Assembly (NCBI GenBank): GCA_964057225.1 | Contig: OZ059897.1 | Coordinates: 18,352,001 to 18,416,000 of the forward strand | Length of the DNA: 64,000 nt | Direction of reading: 5' to 3' | DNA from: Auanema rhodensis | Lineage: Eukaryota; Nematoda; Chromadorea; Rhabditida; Rhabditidae | Shown here: one piece after another, positions 37,593 through 51,500 of the stretch | Numbering within the stretch: position 1 is the first letter of the stretch | How the letters are laid out: every line of letters begins with the position of its first letter | Notes under the pieces: generated by a model | The model's input: only the letters and a program-made list of their open reading frames with translations | Databases searched by the model: none | Told to the model about the DNA's origin: nothing | Translations under genes and position numbers: made by a program

Positions 37593-40500
37593 GTAGATGT
37601 TTTTAGATTCCATTTTTCAAAGCAAAGACGATGGACAATGTTATTCAACGAAAAAATTAATTCTTCAGGGTGAAAATCGAGGATATAAGTGTGAACTTAT
37701 ATCAGTTGATATCTCGGTGCATTTTTAAGCTAGCGCAAATCTGATAACACAGATCGACGCAGCTTAAAAATCCGCATCGAATGCACTATACTACATTAAG
37801 AAACGCTTGATACAAAAATTAGTTATGATCGTTTGAAAAATGATGCATTAGTGTATGTTGAGTTTCCATGTACAATCAACATTGCTTCCAAAAACATTTT
37901 GACAAAAATTTTTTCGAAAAATTTCAAAATAATTTAGCAAAAAGTAGATGTTTTTAGATTCCATTTTTCAAGGCAAAGACGATGGACAATGTTATTCAAC
38001 GAAAAAATTAATTCTTCAGGGTGAAAATCGAGGATATAAGTGTGAACCTATATCAGTTGATATCTCGGTGCATTTTTAAGCTAGCGCAAATCTGATAACA
38101 CAGATCGACGCAGCTTAAAAATCCGCATCGAATGCACTATACTACATTGAGAAACGCTTAATACAAAAATTAGTTATAATCGTTTGAAAAATGATGCATT
38201 AGTGTATGTTGAGTTTCCATGTACACTCAACATTGCTTCCAAAAACATTTTGACAAAAATTTTTTCGAAAAATTTCAAAATAATTTAGCAAAAAGTAGAT
38301 GTTTTTAGATTCCATTTTTCAAGGCAAAGACGATGGACAATGTTATTCAACGAAAAAATTAATTCTTCAGGGTGAAAATCGAGGATATAAGTGTGAACTT
38401 ATATCAGTTGATATCTCGGTGCATTTTTAAGCTAGCGCAAATCTGATAACACAGATCGACGCAGCTTAAAAATCCGCATCGAATGCACTATACTACATTG
38501 AGAAACGCTTAATACAAAAATTAGTTATAATCGTTTGAAAAATGATGCATTAGTGTATGTTGAGTTTCCATGTACACTCAACATTGCTTCCAAAAACATT
38601 TTGACAAAAATTTTTTCGAAAAATTTCAAAATAATTTAGCAAAAAGTAGATGTTTTTAGATTCCATTTTTCAAGGCAAAGACGATGGACAATGTTATTCA
38701 ACGAAAAAATTAATTCTTCAGGGTGAAAATCGAAGATATAAGTGTGAACTTATATCAGTTGATATCTCGGTGCATTTTTAAGCTAGCGCAAATCTGATAA
38801 CACAGATCGACGCAGCTTAAAAATCCGCATCGAATGCACTATACTACATTGAGAAACGCTTAATACAAAAATTAGTTATAATCGTTTGAAAAATGATGCA
38901 TTAGTGTATGTTGAGTTTCCATGTACACTCAACATTGCTTCCAAAAACATTTTGACAAAAATTTTTTCGAAAAATTTCAAAATAATTTAGCAAAAAGTAG
39001 ATGTTTTTAGATTCCATTTTTCAAGGCAAAGACGATGGACAATGTTATTCAACGAAAAAATTAATTCTTCAGGGTGAAAATCGAGGATATAAGTGTGAAC
39101 TTATATCAGTTGATATCTCGGTGCATTTTTAAGCTAGCGCAAATCTGATAACACAGATCGACGCAGCTTAAAAATCCGCATCGAATGCACTATACTACAT
39201 TGAGAAACGCTTAATACATAAATTAGTTATGATCGTTTGAAAAATGATGCATTAGTGTATGTTGAGTTTCCATGTACACTCAACATTGCTTCCAAAAACA
39301 TTTTGACAAAAATTTTTTCGAAAAATTTCAAAATAATTTAGCAAAAAGTAGATGTTTTTAGATTCCATTTTTCAAGGCAAAGACGATGGACAATGTTATT
39401 CAACGAAAAAATTAATTCTTCAGGGTGAAAATCGAGGATATAAGTGTGAACTTATATCAGTTGATATCTCGGTGCATTTTCAAGCTAGCGCAAATCTGAT
39501 AACACAGATCGACGCAGCTTAAAAATCCGCATCGAATGCACTATACTACATTGAGAAACGCTTAATACATAAATTAGTTATGATCGTTTGAAAAATGATG
39601 CATTAGTGTATGTTGAGTTTCCATGTACACTCAACATTGCTTCCAAAAACATTTTGACAAAAATTTTTTCGAAAAATTTCAAAATAATTTAGCAAAAAGT
39701 AGATGTTTTTAGATTCCATTTTTCAAGGCAAAGACGATGGACAATGTTATTCAACGAAAAAATTAATTCTTCAGGGTGAAAATCGAAGATATAAGTGTGA
39801 ACTTATATCAGTTGATATCTCGGTGCATTTTTAAGCTAGCGCAAATCTGATAACACAGATCGACGCAGCTTAAAAATCCGCATCGAATGCACTATACTAC
39901 ATTGAGAAACGCTCAATACAAAAATTAGTTATAATCGTTTGAAAAATGATGCATTAGTGTATGTTGAGTTTCCATGTACACTCAACATTGCTTCCAAAAA
40001 CATTTTGACAAAAATTTTTTCGAAAAATTTCAAAATAATTTAGCAAAAAGTAGATGTTTTTAGATTCCATTTTTCAAGGCAAAGACGATGGACAATGTTA
40101 TTCAACGAAAAAATTAATTCTTCAGGGTGAAAATCGAAGATATAAGTGTGAACTTATATCAGTTGATATCTCGGTGCATTTTTAAGCTAGCGCAAATCTG
40201 ATAACACAGATCGACGCAGCTTAAAAATCCGCATCGAATGCACTATACTACATTGAGAAACGCTTGATACAAAAATTAGTTATGATCGTTTGAAAAATGA
40301 TGCATTAGTGTATGTTGAGTTTCCATGTACACTCAACATTGCTTCCAAAAACATTTTGACAAAAATTTTTTCGAAAAATTTCAAAATAATTTAGCAAAAA
40401 GTAGATGTTTTTAGATTCCATTTTTCAAGGCAAAGACGATAGACAATGTTATTCAACGAAAAAATTAATTCTTCAGGGTGAAAATCGAGGATATAAGTGT

Positions 40501-41491
40501 GAACTTATATCAGTTGATATCTCGGTGCATTTTTAAGCTAGCGCAAATCTGATAACACAGATCGACGCAGCTTAAAAATCCGCATCGAATGCACTATACT
40601 ACATTAAGAAACGCTTGATACAAAAATTAGTTATGATCGTTTGAAAAATGATGCATTAGTGTATGTTGAGTTTCCATGTACAATCAACATTGCTTCCAAA
40701 AACATTTTGACAAAAATTTTTTCGAAAAATTTCAAAATAATTTAGCAAAAAGTAGATGTTTTTAGATTCCATTTTTCAAGGCAAAGACGATGGACAATGT
40801 TATTCAACGAAAAAATTAATTCTTCAGGGTGAAAATCGAGGATATAAGTGTGAACCTATATCAGTTGATATCTCGGTGCATTTTTAAGCTAGCGCAAATC
40901 TGATAACACAGATCGACGCAGCTTAAAAATCCGCATCGAATGCACTATACTACATTGAGAAACGCTCAATACAAAAATTAGTTATAATCGTTTGAAAAAT
41001 GATGCATTAGTGTATGTTGAGTTTCCATGTACACTCAACATTGCTTCCAAAAACATTTTGACAAAAATTTTTTCGAAAAATTTCAAAATAATTTAGCAAA
41101 AAGTAGATGTTTTTAGATTTCTTTTTTCAAGGCAAAGACGATGGACAATGTTATTCAACGAAAAAATCATTTCTTCAGGGTGAAAATCGAGGATATAAGT
41201 GTGAACTTATATCAGTTGATATCTGGGTGCATTTTTAAGCTAGCGCAAATCTGATAACACAGATCGACGCAGCTTAAAAATCCGCATCGAATGCACTATA
41301 CTACATTGAGAAACGCTTGATACAAAAATTAGTTATGATCGTTTGAAAAATGATGCATTAGTGTATGTTGAGTTTCCATGTACACTCAACATTGCTTCCA
41401 AAAACATTTTGACAAAAATTTTTTCGAAAAATTTCAAAATAATTTAGCAAAAAGTAGATGTTTTTAGATTCCATTTTTCAAGGCAAAGACG

Positions 41492-44400
41492 ATGGACAAT
41501 GTTATTCAACGAAAAAATTAATTCTTCAGGGTGAAAATCGAGGATATAAGTGTGAACTTATATCAGTTGATATCTCGGTGCATTTTTAAGCTAGCGCAAA
41601 TCTGATAACACAGATCGACGCAGCTTAAAAATCCGCATCGAATGCACTATACTACATTGAGAAACGCTTAATACATAAATTAGTTATGATCGTTTGAAAA
41701 ATGATGCATTAGTGTATGTTGAGTTTCCATGTACACTCAACATTGCTTCCAAAAACATTTTGACAAAAATTTTTTCGAAAAATTTCAAAATAATTTAGCA
41801 AAAAGTAGATGTTTTTAGATTCCATTTTTCAAGGCAAAGACGATGGACAATGTTATTTAACGAAAAAATTAATTCTTCAGGGTGAAAATCGAGGATATAA
41901 GTGTGAACTTATATCAGTTGATATCTCGGTGCATTTTTAAGCTAGCGCAAATCTGATAACACAGATCGACGCAGCTTAAAAATCCGCATCGAATGCACTA
42001 TACTACATTGAGAAACGCTTAATACATAAATTAGTTATGATCGTTTGAAAAATGATGCATTAGTGTATGTTGAGTTTCCATGTACACTCAACATTGCTTC
42101 CAAAAACATTTTGACAAAAATTTTTTCGAAAAATTTCAAAATAATTTAGCAAAAAGTAGATGTTTTTAGATTCCATTTTTCAAGGCAAAGACGATGGACA
42201 ATGTTATTCAACGAAAAAATTAATTCTTCAGGGTGAAAATCGAAGATATAAGTGTGAACTTATATCAGTTGATATCTCGGTGCATTTTTAAGCTAGCGCA
42301 AATCTGATAACACAGATCGACGCAGCTTAAAAATCCGCATCGAATGCACTATACTACATTGAGAAACGCTCAATACAAAAATTAGTTATGATCGTTTGAA
42401 AAATGATGCATTTGTGTATGTTGAGTTTCCATGTACACTCAACATTGCTTCCAAAAACATTTTGACAAAAATTTTTTCGAAAAATTTCAAAATAATTTAG
42501 CAAAAAGTAGATGTTTTTAGATTCCTTTTTTCAAGGCAAAGACGATGGACAATGTTATTCAACGAAAAAATCATTTCTTCAGGGTGAAAATCGAGGATAT
42601 AAGTGTGAACTTATATCAGTTGATATCTGGGTGCATTTTTAAGCTAGCGCAAATCTGATAACACAGATCGACGCAGCTTAAAAATCCGCATCGAATGCAC
42701 TATACTACATTGAGAAACGCTTGATACAAAAATTAGTTATGATCGTTTGAAAAATGATGCATTAGTGTATGTTGAGTTTCCATGTACACTCAACATTGCT
42801 TCCAAAAACATTTTGACAAAAATTTTTTCGAAAAATTTCAAAATAATTTAGCAAAAAGTAGATGTTTTTAGATTCCATTTTTCAAGGCAAAGACGATAGA
42901 CAATGTTATTCAACGAAAAAATTAATTCTTCAGGGTGAAAATCGAGGATATAAGTGTGAACTTATATCAGTTGATATCTCGGTGCATTTTTAAGCTAGCG
43001 CAAATCTGATAACACAGATCGACGCAGCTTAAAAATCCGCATCGAATGCACTATACTACATTAAGAAACGCTTGATACAAAAATTAGTTATGATCGTTTG
43101 AAAAATGATGCATTAGTGTATGTTGAGTTTCCATGTACAATCAACATTGCTTCCAAAAACATTTTGACAAAAATTTTTTCGAAAAATTTCAAAATAATTT
43201 AGCAAAAAGTAGATGTTTTTAGATTCCATTTTTCAAGGCAAAGACGATGGACAATGTTATTCAACGAAAAAATTAATTCTTCAGGGTGAAAATCGAGGAT
43301 ATAAGTGTGAACCTATATCAGTTGATATCTCGGTGCATTTTTAAGCTAGCGCAAATCTGATAACACAGATCGACGCAGCTTAAAAATCCGCATCGAATGC
43401 ACTATACTACATTGAGAAACGCTTAATACAAAAATTAGTTATGATCGTTTGAAAAATGATGCATTAGTGTATGTTGAGTTTCCATGTACACTCAACATTG
43501 CTTCCAAAAACATTTTGACAAAAATTTTTTCGAAAAATTTCAAAATAATTTAGCAAAAAGTAGATGTTTTTAGATTCCTTTTTTCAAGGCAAAGACGATG
43601 GACAATGTTATTCAACGAAAAAATTATTTCTTCAGGGTGAAAATCGAGGATATAAGTGTGAACTTATATCAGTTGATATCTCGGTGCATTTTTAAGCTAG
43701 CGCAAATCTGATAACACAGATCGACGCAGCTTAAAAATCCGCATCGAATGCACTTTACTACATTGAGAAACGCTTGATACAAAAATTAGTTATGATCGTT
43801 TGAAAAATGATGCATTAGTGTATGTTGAGTTTCCATGTACACTCAACATTGCTTCCAAAAACATTTTGACAAAAATTTTTTCGAAAAATTTCAAAATAAT
43901 TTAGCAAAAAGTAGATGTTTTTAGATTCCATTTTTCAAGGCAAAGACGATGGACAATGTTATTCAACGAAAAAATTAATTCTTCAGGGTGAAAATCGAGG
44001 ATATAAGTGTGAACTTATATCAGTTGATATCTCGGTGCATTTTTAAGCTAGCGCAAATCTGATAACACAGATCGACGCAGCTTAAAAATCCGCATCGAAT
44101 GCACTTTACTACATTGAGAAACGCTTGATACAAAAATTAGTTATGATCGTTTGAAAAATGATGCATTAGTGTATGTTGAGTTTCCATGTACACTCAACAT
44201 TGCTTCCAAAAACATTTTGACAAAAATTTTTTCGAAAAATTTCAAAATAATTTAGCAAAAAGTAGATGTTTTTAGATTCCATTTTTCAAGGCAAAGACGA
44301 TGGACAATGTTATTCAACGAAAAAATTAATTCTTCAGGGTGAAAATCGAGGATATAAGTGTGAACTTATATCAGTTGATATCTCGGTGCATTTTTAAGCT

Positions 44401-47400
44401 AGCGCAAATCTGATAACACAGATCGACGCAGCTTAAAAATCCGCATCGAATGCACTATACTACATTAAAAATCGCTTGATACAAAAATTAGTTATGATCG
44501 TTTGAAAAATGATGCATTAGTGTATGTTGAGTTTCCATGTACACTCAACATTGCTTCCAAAAACATTTTGACAAAAATTTTTTCGAAAAATTTCAAAATA
44601 ATTTAGCAAAAAGTAGATGTTTTTAGATTCCATTTTTCAAGGCAAAGACGATGGACAATGTTATTCAACGAAAAAATTAATTCTTCAGGGTGAAAATCGA
44701 GGATATAAGTGTGAACTTATATCAGTTGATATCTCGGTGCATTTTTAAGCTAGCGCAAATCTGATAACACAGATCGACGCAGCTTAAAAATCCGCATCGA
44801 ATGCACTATACTACATTGAGAAACGCTTAATACATAAATTAGTTATGATCGTTTGAAAAATGATGCATTAGTGTATGTTGAGTTTCCATGTACACTCAAC
44901 ATTGCTTCCAAAAACATTTTGACAAAAATTTTTTCGAAAAATTTCAAAATAATTTAGCAAAAAGTAGATGTTTTTAGATTCCATTTTTCAAGGCAAAGAC
45001 GATGGACAATGTTATTTAACGAAAAAATTAATTCTTCAGGGTGAAAATCGAGGATATAAGTGTGAACTTATATCAGTTGATATCTCGGTGCATTTTTAAG
45101 CTAGCGCAAATCTGATAACACAGATCGACGCAGCTTAAAAATCCGCATCGAATGCACTATACTACATTGAGAAACGCTTAATACATAAATTAGTTATGAT
45201 CGTTTGAAAAATGATGCATTAGTGTATGTTGAGTTTCCATGTACACTCAACATTGCTTCCAAAAACATTTTGACAAAAATTTTTTCGAAAAATTTCAAAA
45301 TAATTTAGCAAAAAGTAGATGTTTTTAGATTCCATTTTTCAAGGCAAAGACGATGGACAATGTTATTCAACGAAAAAATTAATTCTTCAGGGTGAAAATC
45401 GAAGATATAAGTGTGAACTTATATCAGTTGATATCTCGGTGCATTTTTAAGCTAGCGCAAATCTGATAACACAGATCGACGCAGCTTAAAAATCCGCATC
45501 GAATGCACTATACTACATTGAGAAACGCTCAATACAAAAATTAGTTATGATCGTTTGAAAAATGATGCATTTGTGTATGTTGAGTTTCCATGTACACTCA
45601 ACATTGCTTCCAAAAACATTTTGACAAAAATTTTTTCGAAAAATTTCAAAATAATTTAGCAAAAAGTAGATGTTTTTAGATTCCTTTTTTCAAGGCAAAG
45701 ACGATGGACAATGTTATTCAACGAAAAAATCATTTCTTCAGGGTGAAAATCGAGGATATAAGTGTGAACTTATATCAGTTGATATCTGGGTGCATTTTTA
45801 AGCTAGCGCAAATCTGATAACACAGATCGACGCAGCTTAAAAATCCGCATCGAATGCACTATACTACATTGAGAAACGCTTGATACAAAAATTAGTTATG
45901 ATCGTTTGAAAAATGATGCATTAGTGTATGTTGAGTTTCCATGTACACTCAACATTGCTTCCAAAAACATTTTGACAAAAATTTTTTCGAAAAATTTCAA
46001 AATAATTTAGCAAAAAGTAGATGTTTTTAGATTCCATTTTTCAAGGCAAAGACGATAGACAATGTTATTCAACGAAAAAATTAATTCTTCAGGGTGAAAA
46101 TCGAGGATATAAGTGTGAACTTATATCAGTTGATATCTCGGTGCATTTTTAAGCTAGCGCAAATCTGATAACACAGATCGACGCAGCTTAAAAATCCGCA
46201 TCGAATGCACTATACTACATTAAGAAACGCTTGATACAAAAATTAGTTATGATCGTTTGAAAAATGATGCATTAGTGTATGTTGAGTTTCCATGTACAAT
46301 CAACATTGCTTCCAAAAACATTTTGACAAAAATTTTTTCGAAAAATTTCAAAATAATTTAGCAAAAAGTAGATGTTTTTAGATTCCATTTTTCAAGGCAA
46401 AGACGATGGACAATGTTATTCAACGAAAAAATTAATTCTTCAGGGTGAAAATCGAGGATATAAGTGTGAACCTATATCAGTTGATATCTCGGTGCATTTT
46501 TAAGCTAGCGCAAATCTGATAACACAGATCGACGCAGCTTAAAAATCCGCATCGAATGCACTATACTACATTGAGAAACGCTTAATACAAAAATTAGTTA
46601 TGATCGTTTGAAAAATGATGCATTAGTGTATGTTGAGTTTCCATGTACACTCAACATTGCTTCCAAAAACATTTTGACAAAAATTTTTTCGAAAAATTTC
46701 AAAATAATTTAGCAAAAAGTAGATGTTTTTAGATTCCTTTTTTCAAGGCAAAGACGATGGACAATGTTATTCAACGAAAAAATTATTTCTTCAGGGTGAA
46801 AATCGAGGATATAAGTGTGAACTTATATCAGTTGATATCTCGGTGCATTTTTAAGCTAGCGCAAATCTGATAACACAGATCGACGCAGCTTAAAAATCCG
46901 CATCGAATGCACTTTACTACATTGAGAAACGCTTGATACAAAAATTAGTTATGATCGTTTGAAAAATGATGCATTAGTGTATGTTGAGTTTCCATGTACA
47001 CTCAACATTGCTTCCAAAAACATTTTGACAAAAATTTTTTCGAAAAATTTCAAAATAATTTAGCAAAAAGTAGATGTTTTTAGATTCCATTTTTCAAGGC
47101 AAAGACGATGGACAATGTTATTCAACGAAAAAATTAATTCTTCAGGGTGAAAATCGAGGATATAAGTGTGAACTTATATCAGTTGATATCTCGGTGCATT
47201 TTTAAGCTAGCGCAAATCTGATAACACAGATCGACGCAGCTTAAAAATCCGCATCGAATGCACTTTACTACATTGAGAAACGCTTGATACAAAAATTAGT
47301 TATGATCGTTTGAAAAATGATGCATTAGTGTATGTTGAGTTTCCATGTACACTCAACATTGCTTCCAAAAACATTTTGACAAAAATTTTTTCGAAAAATT

Positions 47401-47809
47401 TCAAAATAATTTAGCAAAAAGTAGATGTTTTTAGATTCCATTTTTCAAGGCAAAGACGATGGACAATGTTATTCAACGAAAAAATTAATTCTTCAGGGTG
47501 AAAATCGAGGATATAAGTGTGAACTTATATCAGTTGATATCTCGGTGCATTTTTAAGCTAGCGCAAATCTGATAACACAGATCGACGCAGCTTAAAAATC
47601 CGCATCGAATGCACTATACTACATTAAAAATCGCTTGATACAAAAATTAGTTATGATCGTTTGAAAAATGATGCATTAGTGTATGTTGAGTTTCCATGTA
47701 CACTCAACATTGCTTCCAAAAACATTTTGACAAAAATTTTTTCGAAAAATTTCAAAAAAATTTAGCAAAAAATAGATGTTTTTAGATTCCATTTTTCAAG
47801 GCAAAGACG
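41492..47809 (+). repeat. Higher-order repeat: 9-monomer tandem duplication
   Basis: Monomers 104-112 (41492-44650) and 113-121 (44651-47809) have the same order and share private variants 3159 bp apart: TTATTTAACG in the second monomer of each unit and GCATTTGTG in the third. The one clear difference is in the last monomer: 112 ends with CAAAATAATTT/AAAAAGTAG, 121 with CAAAAAAATTT/AAAAAATAG. Confidence 0.9.
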
Positions 47810-48511
47810 ATGGACAATGTTATTCAACGAAAAAATTAATTCTTCAGGGTGAAAATCGAGGATATAAGTGTGAACTTATATCAGTTGATATCTCGGTGCA
47901 TTTTTAAGCTAGCGCAAATCTGATAACACAGATCGACGCAGCTTAAAAATCCGCATCGAATGCACTATACTACATTAAGAAACGCTTGATACAAAAATTA
48001 GTTATGATCGTTTGAAAAATGATGCATTAGTGTATGTTGAGTTTCCATGTACAATCAACATTGCTTCCAAAAACATTTTGACAAAAATTTTTTCGAAAAA
48101 TTTCAAAATAATTTAGCAAAAAGTAGATGTTTTTAGATTCCATTTTTCAAGGCAAAGACGATGGACAATGTTATTCAACGAAAAAATTAATTCTTCAGGG
48201 TGAAAATCGAGGATATAAGTGTGAACCTATATCAGTTGATATCTCGGTGCATTTTTAAGCTAGCGCAAATCTGATAACACAGATCGACGCAGCTTAAAAA
48301 TCCGCATCGAATGCACTATACTACATTGAGAAACGCTTAATACAAAAATTAGTTATGATCGTTTGAAAAATGATGCATTAGTGTATGTTGAGTTTCCATG
48401 TACACTCAACATTGCTTCCAAAAACATTTTGACAAAAATTTTTTCGAAAAATTTCAAAATAATTTAGCAAAAAGTAGATGTTTTTAGATTCCATTTTTCA
48501 CGGCAAAGACG

Positions 48512-51500
48512 ATGGACAATGTTATTCAACGAAAAAATTAATTCTTCAGGGTGAAAATCGAGGATATAAGTGTGAACTTATATAAGTTGATATCTCGGTG
48601 CATTTTTAAGCTAGCGCAAATCTGATAACACAGATCGACGCAGCTTAAAAATCCGCATCGAATGCACTTTACTACATTGAGAAACGCTTGATACAAAAAT
48701 TAGTTATGATCGTTTGAAAAATGATGCATTAGTGTATGTTGAGTTTCCATGTACACTCAACATTGCTTCCAAAAACATTTTGACAAAAATTTTTTCGAAA
48801 AATTTCAAAATAATTTAGCAAAAAGTAGATGTTTTTAGATTCCATTTTTCAAGGCAAAGACGATAGACAATGTTATTCAACGAAAAAATTAATTCTTCAG
48901 GGTGAAAATCGAGGATATAAGTGTGAACTTATATCAGTTGATATCTCGGTGCATTTTTAAGCTAGCGCAAATCTGATAACACAGATCGACGCAGCTTAAA
49001 AATCCGCATCGAATGCACTTTACTACATTGAGAAACGCTTGATACAAAAATTAGTTATGATCGTTTGAAAAATGATGCATTAGTGTATGTTGAGTTTCCA
49101 TGTACACTCAACATTGCTTCCAAAAACATTTTGACAAAAATTTTTTCGAAAAATTTCAAAATAATTTAGCAAAAAGTAGATGTTTTTAGATTCCATTTTT
49201 CAAGGCAAAGACGATGGACAATGTTATTCAACGAAAAAATTAATTCTTCAGGGTGAAAATCGAGGATATAAGTGTGAACTTATATCAGTTGATATCTCGG
49301 TGCATTTTTAAGCTAGCGCAAATCTGATAACACAGATCGACGCAGCTTAAAAATCCGCATCGAATGCACTTTACTACATTGAGAAACGCTTGATACAAAA
49401 ATTAGTTATGATCGTTTGAAAAATGATGCATTAGTGTATGTTGAGTTTCCATGTACACTCAACATTGCTTCCAAAAACATTTTGACAAAAATTTTTTCGA
49501 AAAATTTCAAAATAATTTAGCAAAAAGTAGATGTTTTTAGATTCCATTTTTCAAGGCAAAGACGATGGACAATGTTATTCAACGAAAAAATTAATTCTTC
49601 AGGGTGAAAATCGAGGATATAAGTGTGAACTTATATCAGTTGATATCTCGGTGCATTTTTAAGCTAGCGCAAATCTGATAACACAGATCGACGCAGCTTA
49701 AAAATCCGCATCGAATGCACTATACTACATTAAGAATCGCTTGATACAAAAATTAGTTATGATCGTTTGAAAAATGATGCATTAGTGTATGTTGAGTTTC
49801 CATGTACACTCAACATTGCTTCCAAAAACATTTTGACAAAAATTTTTTCGAAAAATTTCAAAAAAATTTAGCAAAAAATAGATGTTTTTAGATTCCATTT
49901 TTCAAGGCAAAGACGATGGACAATGTTATTCAACGAAAAAATTAATTCTTCAGGGTGAAAATCGAGGATATAAGTGTGAACTTATATCAGTTGATATCTC
50001 GGTGCATTTTTAAGCTAGCGCAAATCTGATAACACAGATCGACGCAGCTTAAAAATCCGCATCGAATGCACTATACTACATTAAGAAACGCTTGATACAA
50101 AAATTAGTTATGATCGTTTGAAAAATGATGCATTAGTGTATGTTGAGTTTCCATGTACACTCAACATTGCTTCCAAAAACATTTTGACAAAAATTTTTTC
50201 GAAAAATTTCAAAATAATTTAGCAAAAAGTAGATGTTTTTAGATTCCATTTTTCAAGGCAAAGACGATGGACAATGTTATTCAACGAAAAAATTAATTCT
50301 TCAGGGTGAAAATCGAGGATATAAGTGTGAACCTATATCAGTTGATATCTCGGTGCATTTTTAAGCTAGCGCAAATCTGATAACACAGATCGACGCAGCT
50401 TAAAAATCCGCATCGAATGCACTTTACTACATTGAGAAACGCTTGATACAAAAATTAGTTATGATCGTTTGAAAAATGATGCATTAGTGTATGTTGAGTT
50501 TCCATGTACACTCAACATTGCTTCCAAAAACATTTTGACAAAAATTTTTTCGAAAAATTTCAAAATAATTTAGCAAAAAGTAGATGTTTTTAGATTCCAT
50601 TTTTCAAGGCAAAGACGATGGACAATGTTATTCAACGAAAAAATTAATTCTTCAGGGTGAAAATCGAGGATATAAGTGTGAACTTATATCAGTTGATATC
50701 TCGGTGCATTTTTAAGCTAGCGCAAATCTGATAACACAGATCGACGCAGCTTAAAAATCCGCATCGAATGCACTATACTACATTAAGAATCGCTTGATAC
50801 AAAAATTAGTTATGATCGTTTGAAAAATGATGCATTAGTGTATGTTGAGTTTCCATGTACACTCAACATTGCTTCCAAAAACATTTTGACAAAAATTTTT
50901 TCGAAAAATTTCAAAAAAATTTAGCAAAAAATAGATGTTTTTAGATTCCATTTTTCAAGGCAAAGACGATGGACTATGTTATTCAACGAAAAAATTAATT
51001 CTTCAGGGTGAAAATCGAGGATATAAGTGTGAACTTATATCAGTTGATATCTCGGTGCATTTTTAAGCTAGCGCAAATCTGATAACACAGATCGACGCAG
51101 CTTAAAAATCCGCATCGAATGCACTATACTACATTAAGAAACGCTTGATACAAAAATTAGTTATGATCGTTTGAAAAATGATGCATTAGTGTATGTTGAG
51201 TTTCCATGTACACTCAACATTGCTTCCAAAAACATTTTGACAAAAATTTTTTCGAAAAATTTCAAAATAATTTAGCAAAAAGTAGATGTTTTTAGATTCC
51301 TTTTTTCAAGGCAAAGACGATGGACAATGTTATTCAACGAAAAAATTAATTCTTCAGGGTGAAAATCGAGGATATAAGTGTGAACTTATATCAGTTGATA
51401 TCTCGGTGCATTTTTAAGCTAGCGCAAATCTGATAACACAGATCGACGCAGCTTAAAAATCCGCATCGAATGCACTTTACTACATTGAGAAACGCTTGAT

